Shown: in pieces, positions 13,977-18,972 of the stretch
Layout of the letters: each line of letters starts with the position of its first letter
Position numbering within the stretch: position 1 is the first letter of the stretch
DNA from: JACRAR01 sp041674385
GTDB lineage: Bacteria; Pseudomonadota; Gammaproteobacteria; Burkholderiales; Rhodocyclaceae
Assembly: GCA_041674385.1 (NCBI GenBank)
Contig: JBAYVU010000057.1
Span: forward strand, 1-18,972
DNA: 18,972 bases
Direction: 5' to 3'
Translations under genes and position numbers: made by a program
The notes under the pieces: generated by a model
The model's database searches: none
Told to the model about the DNA's origin: nothing
Seen by the model: only the letters and a program-made list of their open reading frames with translations

Positions 13977-15624
13977 TTTTCACTCCCACTGTAGTTAATT
14001 CAGGAAGCCGCAACGATTTGCTTGAAATCTCAGCTACTACGACCTCTTCTAATCTCGGGATGGCACGAAGACTGACATAGGTAGAAGGTGTTGCATCCTC
14101 TCTCCCTTTTAAGTCTAGCACTCCGCTGCCAGATTTTCGAGAGCCCGCATCGAAAAGATCGATAAATCTTCTAGGTGCTACTCCATCAAATTGCATTAAC
14201 CTTACTCGCCCTGTGCTATCAAGTGCCTCCGTCATTGCATCGGAATGAAGCCTTATTGCCAAACTCTTTCTGTAAGGTTCAATGTAGAACACTTCTGTGA
14301 TCCCTGCCGCCACTATGTGCCGCGCGCACGCGTGACAAGGATAGGTAGTCACAAAGATCCTTCCTCCCAGAATGCGGTCGCCGGCAACACGAGAAGCACC
14401 GAGAATCGCGTGCATTTCAGCGTGGACTGCACGAGAAAACTCAATCAGATCCTTCACCCGTGAATCACTAAGAATCGTCTGCATGGCTTTGGACTGATTC
14501 GCCGCCGAAATGGTCTCAGCAGCGACTAGACTCTCGACAATTTTTTCAGCTATTACTCGCTTTTCTTGATCGTTGTGACAACTCATTCCGGATTTGGCAT
14601 AACAACGTTCATCAGGCCATTTACCTTCTATAGTCGAGCAAAGCGGTGGCTTACCGTAAAGTCCACCACCGCTTATTGGAACGTCATTCCATCCAATAGA
14701 TAGTAACTCACCTGCTTTTGAAGTCACTGCCGCGCCAACCTGACGCGATATGCAAGCAGAATTACGAGCCGCCGAAGCAGCTGCATACATTGCATTTTCT
14801 TCCGAACTGGGTGAGACAACTGCCGTTCGAAATATCAAGTTAAATAATCGGCGTAGTTTTCCAACAAGTTGTCCAATTGCCTGCGGCTCTGACGGGCCAC
14901 TTATGGATTCATCAACGCGCAGGAAGAAGTCACATTGCGGAAACGTCTCTCGTACTGATTGGCCGTGACTAAATTCTTCCCCTGAGTCAGTGTCAATTAG
15001 CTTCTTGATATCCTCAGAAGTAAGAGCGCCTGGGCGTTCGAGATTTTTCTGTCGAACCTCCAAGGGAGAGAACACTCCGACTGCAAATAATGCTTCACCA
15101 TAAATGGACCTAAGCAGCTTTAGTTCAGAAACATTCTTAATAGAGTCAACTACATGGCAAATTCGATGGGCTCGAATTCGTTGCTTTGAATCGGTTTCAC
15201 TTTCATTCGCCCTGTCACTAAAATCACCGTACTTCTTCTTCCGGTCAGCGCCAATTTTGGCAATCGCCAATTTGGCCAGGACATCATTCCCGTATCTAAA
15301 GCGCAACTCATCGCCGGCTTTGATCAGAGTATGAATCTCAGAATAGCGAGAAGATAAGTTGATCTCAATCCCAGAATTGTCGGAGTTAAGGCGAATCAAT
15401 TCACTCAATCGAATCGGCTCAGTTTTGTAGCCGAAATCATTTAAGGCATTACCTACTTGATCAGCGGTTTCATGCAGCGGTGAACCAATTGGGCCACAGA
15501 GTGCGATCACAAGTTCTGGCGTCAGACTTGCCGTAGCTTCGAAAGTGGAGTCAACTGATCGTAATTGACCTGGCATGGATTTGGACTCGGCTTGAGCTAA
15601 AATCGATTTAGCGGATGCAGACAT
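13957..15624 (-). CDS. Anti-phage dCTP deaminase (AvcD-like)
   Basis: The 555-residue protein joins an N-terminal P-loop kinase-like domain to a C-terminal cytidine/dCMP deaminase domain, the layout of anti-phage dCTP deaminases such as AvcD. These convert dCTP or dCMP to uracil nucleotides during infection and starve the phage of deoxynucleotides. The P-loop-like stretch is CGPIGSPLHET at 43-53. The zinc site is HAE at 401-403 and PCHAC at 429-433, followed by ITEVFYIEPYRKS. Residues 319-363 are a glycine- and cysteine-containing insert (C329, C341, C349) inside the deaminase domain. GGAGG lies 6 bases before the ATG. Its neighbours are a small coupled ORF and a broken hsdR, which supports a defence role. 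An ordinary dCMP deaminase is unlikely because of the long N-terminal domain. Confidence 0.88.
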   Translation of the reverse strand: MSASAKSILAQAESKSMPGQLRSVDSTFEATASLTPELVIALCGPIGSPLHETADQVGNALNDFGYKTEPIRLSELIRLNSDNSGIEINLSSRYSEIHTLIKAGDELRFRYGNDVLAKLAIAKIGADRKKKYGDFSDRANESETDSKQRIRAHRICHVVDSIKNVSELKLLRSIYGEALFAVGVFSPLEVRQKNLERPGALTSEDIKKLIDTDSGEEFSHGQSVRETFPQCDFFLRVDESISGPSEPQAIGQLVGKLRRLFNLIFRTAVVSPSSEENAMYAAASAARNSACISRQVGAAVTSKAGELLSIGWNDVPISGGGLYGKPPLCSTIEGKWPDERCYAKSGMSCHNDQEKRVIAEKIVESLVAAETISAANQSKAMQTILSDSRVKDLIEFSRAVHAEMHAILGASRVAGDRILGGRIFVTTYPCHACARHIVAAGITEVFYIEPYRKSLAIRLHSDAMTEALDSTGRVRLMQFDGVAPRRFIDLFDAGSRKSGSGVLDLKGREDATPSTYVSLRAIPRLEEVVVAEISSKSLRLPELTTVGVKNDQDKT

Positions 15625-15855
15625 TACTAACCTCCGGTTGGTCGGTTTAACCCATCATAAAGCAGGCTCTACTTAACTAATCTGCAGAAAAGAGGGGCAG
15701 TTCGGACAGTTCGTAGATTATGTGGATGGTTAAGTCTTATAAGTTCATGCATGACATTCTTGACGCATTAGTGAAATATATGGGCGGCATCTCAATTACG
15801 ATTTCCAGCATCACATATGCAGCCATTTCAAATTAATTTTCTAACTGGAGTATTA
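15625..15855. other. Divergent spacer between dCTP deaminase and exported-protein gene
   Basis: This 231-base spacer must hold promoters for both directions. On the deaminase side a TATGAT -10-like hexamer lies about 30 bases before the ATG with no good -35, and AACC-GGA-GGTT folds over the ribosome binding site. On the other side TTGACG and AT-rich runs (near 15757-15780) could form a promoter. Related AvcID systems encode an RNA just upstream of the deaminase; no such RNA can be recognised here by eye. Confidence 0.35.
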
Positions 15856-17265
15856 ATGAAGAAATTATTGATTCTCGCTTTCGCTGTATCTTCGCTTGTA
15901 TATGCTCAAGAAGATGATATTTTCATGGGCCAATTTGGAGTGGCGCCACAACTCCTCAAGATGGACGAAGCAATAGGTAAGACACCTAAAACGGTTTTTA
16001 TCCCTGGACGGTTCTACCAAAATGGTAAGGGCGCTTTGTTCATTAATGGCCAACGTTTTGCAACACGAACTGGTGCTGCCGATGTTCAAGGCTTCATTTC
16101 CAAGGGTGGTACTTATGTCATCGCAGTACATGATAATGTGACAAACTTCACAGAGAAGGTCGGCGATTCCTCCTCATCGTCCGCACAAGCCATGTTTACA
16201 GATGAAGAACTAAAGAAACTGCCACCCGAAATGCGGCTGAAGGCGTTGCAAATGATGGGGGGCGCATCAAAGGTTGATGATCGATATGACGTGAATTTCG
16301 GTAATGGCCCCAAGAATTCGACCATCTTCTATCGTTGCTCTACTTCGGTTAATTGTAATATCGCGCGAGTGATCAAGGGACTTCCGAGTCTTCAAATGAC
16401 GGCGGACGCGATCTGGTTTTCCGATCCGTCCGCGATTTCGCGTGTTGGACAGAACTTTACGGAATCTGTACTTTCTTATAGCGGGATAGATATAGACGGA
16501 AATAGGTTGGATGGACCCGTCGGTGTGCTGTATGCAGCGCCGTTACCTCAAGGTAATTGGCTCTTGAAGAAGGTTACCAAAGAGCAATCTACCCTGATTG
16601 GTTATTCCTGGACAATAAAGTCTCCGGATGGGGCTGAACAGACACTCTTTCGATATGCCGACGATTCAAGAATCTATCAAAGCTTTGAGATCCCATCATC
16701 GATCATAGTGGATTCGACACCTATTTCCACCAGCGCTCAATATGGCATTGTGTCGACCATCAGTGGTTCACTAACATCAACTGCTTGGCAACGACCGGTA
16801 TGCGCTTTCTCAGCGACCAAGGACACCGTCATCGAAGGAACTGCATTCTTTTCGCACGACAAGAGGACCGTATTATCCTTTCTGGCATCTCAACAGGCCA
16901 TTGTTCCAATTAATGGAAAGTTAACTGTAATAGGGCAAGCAAAGGTCAAGGGGAATGGCGAAGCCCTTCTAGGCGCCGCCGAATTGGACTGCCAAGAAAG
17001 CAATTCTGGATCCGGGAGCAACCTGGTAGTCAATTCCTTCGCAAGAATTCGCAAAGATGGCTTTTCCTTAAATCAGTATGAGCCGACGATCATGGGGCTC
17101 GGAGGATTCATTCATGTCCGTTACCCCAAAGGTAACTTGATCCTCCTCACCGAGAAAATGAAGGAAGGAAAGTCTCTCCCGGGGATCCAGGTTGAGGATG
17201 GGAAGCGTATTGCTCTGGCTGATATAAATCGGTTCATCGAGAGGTACGGATTGATTAACCAGTAA
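15856..17265 (+). CDS. Exported protein of unknown function
   Basis: I do not recognise this protein. The ATG at 15856 has GGAG 5 bases upstream and begins a clear signal peptide, MKKLLILAFAVSSLVYA, with cleavage likely before QEDD; an in-frame ATG at 15817 would bury that signal and is rejected. The mature part of about 450 residues looks beta-rich, without further membrane segments. It has four cysteines: two at FYRCSTSVNC, one at RPVCAFS and one at ELDCQES, which could form disulfides in the periplasm. A Met-rich helix, EELKKLPPEMRLKALQMM, lies at about 115-132. Codon and base use are AT-richer than the core genes. It diverges from the deaminase gene and ends 15 bases before a broken hsdR. 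Confidence 0.78.
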   Translation: MKKLLILAFAVSSLVYAQEDDIFMGQFGVAPQLLKMDEAIGKTPKTVFIPGRFYQNGKGALFINGQRFATRTGAADVQGFISKGGTYVIAVHDNVTNFTEKVGDSSSSSAQAMFTDEELKKLPPEMRLKALQMMGGASKVDDRYDVNFGNGPKNSTIFYRCSTSVNCNIARVIKGLPSLQMTADAIWFSDPSAISRVGQNFTESVLSYSGIDIDGNRLDGPVGVLYAAPLPQGNWLLKKVTKEQSTLIGYSWTIKSPDGAEQTLFRYADDSRIYQSFEIPSSIIVDSTPISTSAQYGIVSTISGSLTSTAWQRPVCAFSATKDTVIEGTAFFSHDKRTVLSFLASQQAIVPINGKLTVIGQAKVKGNGEALLGAAELDCQESNSGSGSNLVVNSFARIRKDGFSLNQYEPTIMGLGGFIHVRYPKGNLILLTEKMKEGKSLPGIQVEDGKRIALADINRFIERYGLINQ

Positions 17266-17280
17266 TCAATCAATAAAGGC

Positions 17281-18655
17281 ATGCCGATGTCGAAATACGG
17301 CAACCAGTCAATCGTCGTAAGCGGCTACTACATGGCGGCAAGTGGCCTAAACATCAAGCTGCACCGCGAGCGGATGAACCGGCTCGACAAGCATGGGCAT
17401 GACATCGAGTTCAACTTCAAGGACCCGGAGCATCCGCTGCAGTTGGTTTTCGTCTGTGCCATGTGGCTGACGGGCTTCGATGCGCCGACGGTGAGCACCC
17501 TGTATCTGGACAAGCCCATGCAGGGCCACACTCTGATGCAGACCATCGCCCGCGCCAACCGCGTGACCAGCCATGAGATCAATAGCGTAGCGAAGCGGAA
17601 CGGCGAGATTGTGGACTAATACAACGTGTTCCGCCGCATGAAGCGGGCGTTGAAGGACTATGCCGCCGGGCCGGGCGACGACGAGGACGAGATGCCCGTC
17701 CTCCGCAACAAGCAGGAGTTGTTTGTCTTGCTCGACGAGGCCATTGCCCAGGGGCTGGTGTTTTGCGATGGCCACGAGGTTGATCTGCGCGGTGCGCTCG
17801 GCCGGGGCGATGTGTTCGAGAAGCTAGGCCAGTTCAACGCATTTACCGATGCCTTGCTGGCGACGGATGAGTTGCGCAAGTCCTTCAATGTCTACGAAAC
17901 ACCATCACCGCCCTCTACGAGGCCTGCAAGCGCAGGGCAAGGGGCGGGTGGTATCCGCCTTCCAGTACCTGCGTGGAATCATGGACGGCATCGTCGGGCA
18001 ATCGGACGTGGACAAGGCGGCATTGCGGCTTGCTGCCCTACTCGACGAAAGCGTGGTGGTGGATAACGCCGAGGCCTTCAAGGCCAAGCAGTTCCAGGCC
18101 GAATACCAGATCGTCCAGCGCGGCAAGGCGTGGGACCTGAGCAAGGTCGATGTCGAAAAACTGCGCGAGGAATTCAAGCAAACGCCTTTCAAGCACATTG
18201 CCATTAGCGATCTGCAAGCTTTCCTCGAAAAGAAGCTGGCCGAGATGCTGGCGCAGAATACGACGCATGTCGACTTTGTGCAGCGACTCCAGCGCGTGAT
18301 CGATGCGTACAATTCCGGGGTGACCGCAACCGAAAACTACTACGAGGAACTGACGGCCTTCGCCGATGCGCTCAAGGAGGAAGCGGAGCGCCATATTCGC
18401 GACGGCCTGACCGAAGATGAGTTGGAGCTGTTCGACCTGCTGAAAAAGGACACCATGACGCAGGAGGAAGCGCAGCGCGTCAAGCTGTCCGCCAAGCGAT
18501 TGCTGAAGCGGCTGGTCGAGGAACATCCCAAGCTGTTGGTGCAGGACTGGTTCAAGGATCGCCAGTCCATGCAGCAGGTCCGCTCGGAAATAGAGCGTGT
18601 GCTCGACGAGGCTCTACCGGAGAGCTATGACCGCGCCACGTTCAAGCAGAAGTGA
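17281..18655 (+). pseudogene. hsdR: Type I restriction enzyme HsdR, C-terminal remnant
   Basis: The conceptual product matches the last part of HsdR, the translocase/nuclease subunit of type I restriction systems. It starts inside helicase domain 2 (SKYGNQSIVVSGYYMAAS), with LVFVCAMWLTGFDAPTVSTL and QTIARANRV, helicase motifs V and VI, then the HsdM/HsdS-contacting C-terminal helices. The nuclease domain and helicase domain 1 are missing. The frame is interrupted by TAA at 17617-17619, where relatives have DYYNVF, so probably a TAC to TAA change. It then changes frame near 17896-17900 (after SFNVYE) and again near 17930-17936 (before GKGRVVSAFQYLRG). The remaining frame runs intact to TGA at 18653. 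It cannot be functional. Confidence 0.9.
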
Positions 18656-18680
18656 GACAACGTCTTCGACTTAGCGGTTG

Positions 18681-18729
18681 ATTACGCAAACCATCATCGC
18701 CGTTGGGCCGCTTGATGGTTTGGCGCAAT
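18681..18729. repeat. Inverted repeat after the hsdR remnant
   Basis: ATTACGC-AAACCATCA (18681-18696) pairs with TGATGGTTTGGCGCAAT (18713-18729) with one mismatch and one bulge, around a 16-base loop. No T-tract follows. It could act as a terminator for hsdR or be the edge of an older insertion. Confidence 0.45.
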
Positions 18730-18819
18730 AAGACGGTGGCCAGAATTCGAGGCGCCTCAAAGATTCTTTGGCTGCGACGGACCGCTGTAATAAGTTACCC
18801 GACCGAGTGCCTGTTAATC

Positions 18820-18972
18820 TGTAGAAGTTCAGACTTGATCTGACAGAAAGGCCTTGCCAAGAGGTGGGGTTACCCGTTTTGATAGAGGTGCGAATCTTTA
18901 TCAAACAAAGCGCGAAAGCGCCAAGGAGTAACCCCATGACAAGTTTCAACCAGAATGTAATTCGGCACAAGG
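18820..18972 (+). mobile_element. IS481-type insertion sequence, left end (runs off the window)
   Basis: A candidate terminal repeat begins with TGTAGAAGTTCAGACTTG at 18820; IS481 elements commonly begin with TGT. About 116 bases later the transposase gene starts. An equally possible TGT lies at 18812. The right end and target duplication lie outside the window, so the boundary is tentative. Confidence 0.6.
18936..18972 (+). CDS. IS481-family transposase, N-terminus only
   Basis: Only the first 12 codons are present, MTSFNQNVIRHK, preceded by AGGAG 8 bases before the ATG. I recognise this as the start of IS481-type transposases that continue with a helix-turn-helix and a DDE integrase core. 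The gene is cut by the window edge, so the assignment rests on a short match. Confidence 0.62.
   Translation, partial: MTSFNQNVIRHK

Noticed and set aside
18671..18970. 99-codon frame on the minus strand at the right edge
   Set aside because: It runs antisense through the end of the insertion sequence and the inverted repeat, with no family resemblance.
1..18972. CRISPR array
   Set aside because: No regularly spaced direct repeats with unique spacers were seen anywhere; the only notable repeats are the tRNA scars and the fic operators.

Overview
The window looks like a betaproteobacterial chromosome around its replication origin. The order yidC-yidD-rnpA-rpmH (minus strand) facing dnaA-dnaN-gyrB (plus strand) is the classic oriC neighbourhood. 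A CysB-type regulator that ends a sulfate-binding-protein operon fits Betaproteobacteria, as do the E. coli-length GyrB and tRNA-Phe remnants of the GGCCAGG-acceptor type. A Nitrosomonadales/Gallionellaceae-like host is my guess from gene order, not something the sequence proves.

Layout. 1-246: a gene-free block made of two side-by-side imperfect palindromes. 247-2725: rpmH, rnpA, yidD and yidC as a leftward operon with a strong sigma70-type promoter. 2726-2941 and 4343-4553: AT-rich spacers around dnaA with DnaA-box-like 9-mers; the dnaA-dnaN spacer is the best oriC candidate. 4554-8150: dnaN and gyrB. 8186-11167: a leftward operon of sulfate-binding protein (sbp), a degenerate EAL-domain protein, a stand-alone TOBE-like piece matching the C-terminus of CysA, and cysB. 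The permease genes cysT and cysW and the ATPase part of cysA, expected here, are absent.

11400 to the right edge: an accessory region, AT-richer in its central part (about 13.6-17.2 kb by eye). It is divided by two copies (11447-11490 and 13551-13595) of the 3' half of a tRNA-Phe gene, which read as attachment-site scars of elements that integrated into tRNA-Phe. The first compartment holds a class II Fic protein behind a promoter covered by two copies of an inverted-repeat operator, and the tail of a tyrosine integrase next to the right-hand scar. The second compartment holds an anti-phage dCTP deaminase (AvcD-like, P-loop plus deaminase domains) overlapping a small well-translated ORF of unknown function, and a divergent exported protein of unknown function. 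It also holds the C-terminal third of a type I restriction HsdR subunit broken by a stop and two frame changes, and the left end of an IS481-type insertion sequence that runs off the window.

The most promising system is the dCTP deaminase with its translationally coupled 71-aa partner, sitting in a defence island with a decayed restriction gene. The fic promoter with its paired operators and the rebuilt sulfate operon with an inactive EAL protein are the next most unusual points.
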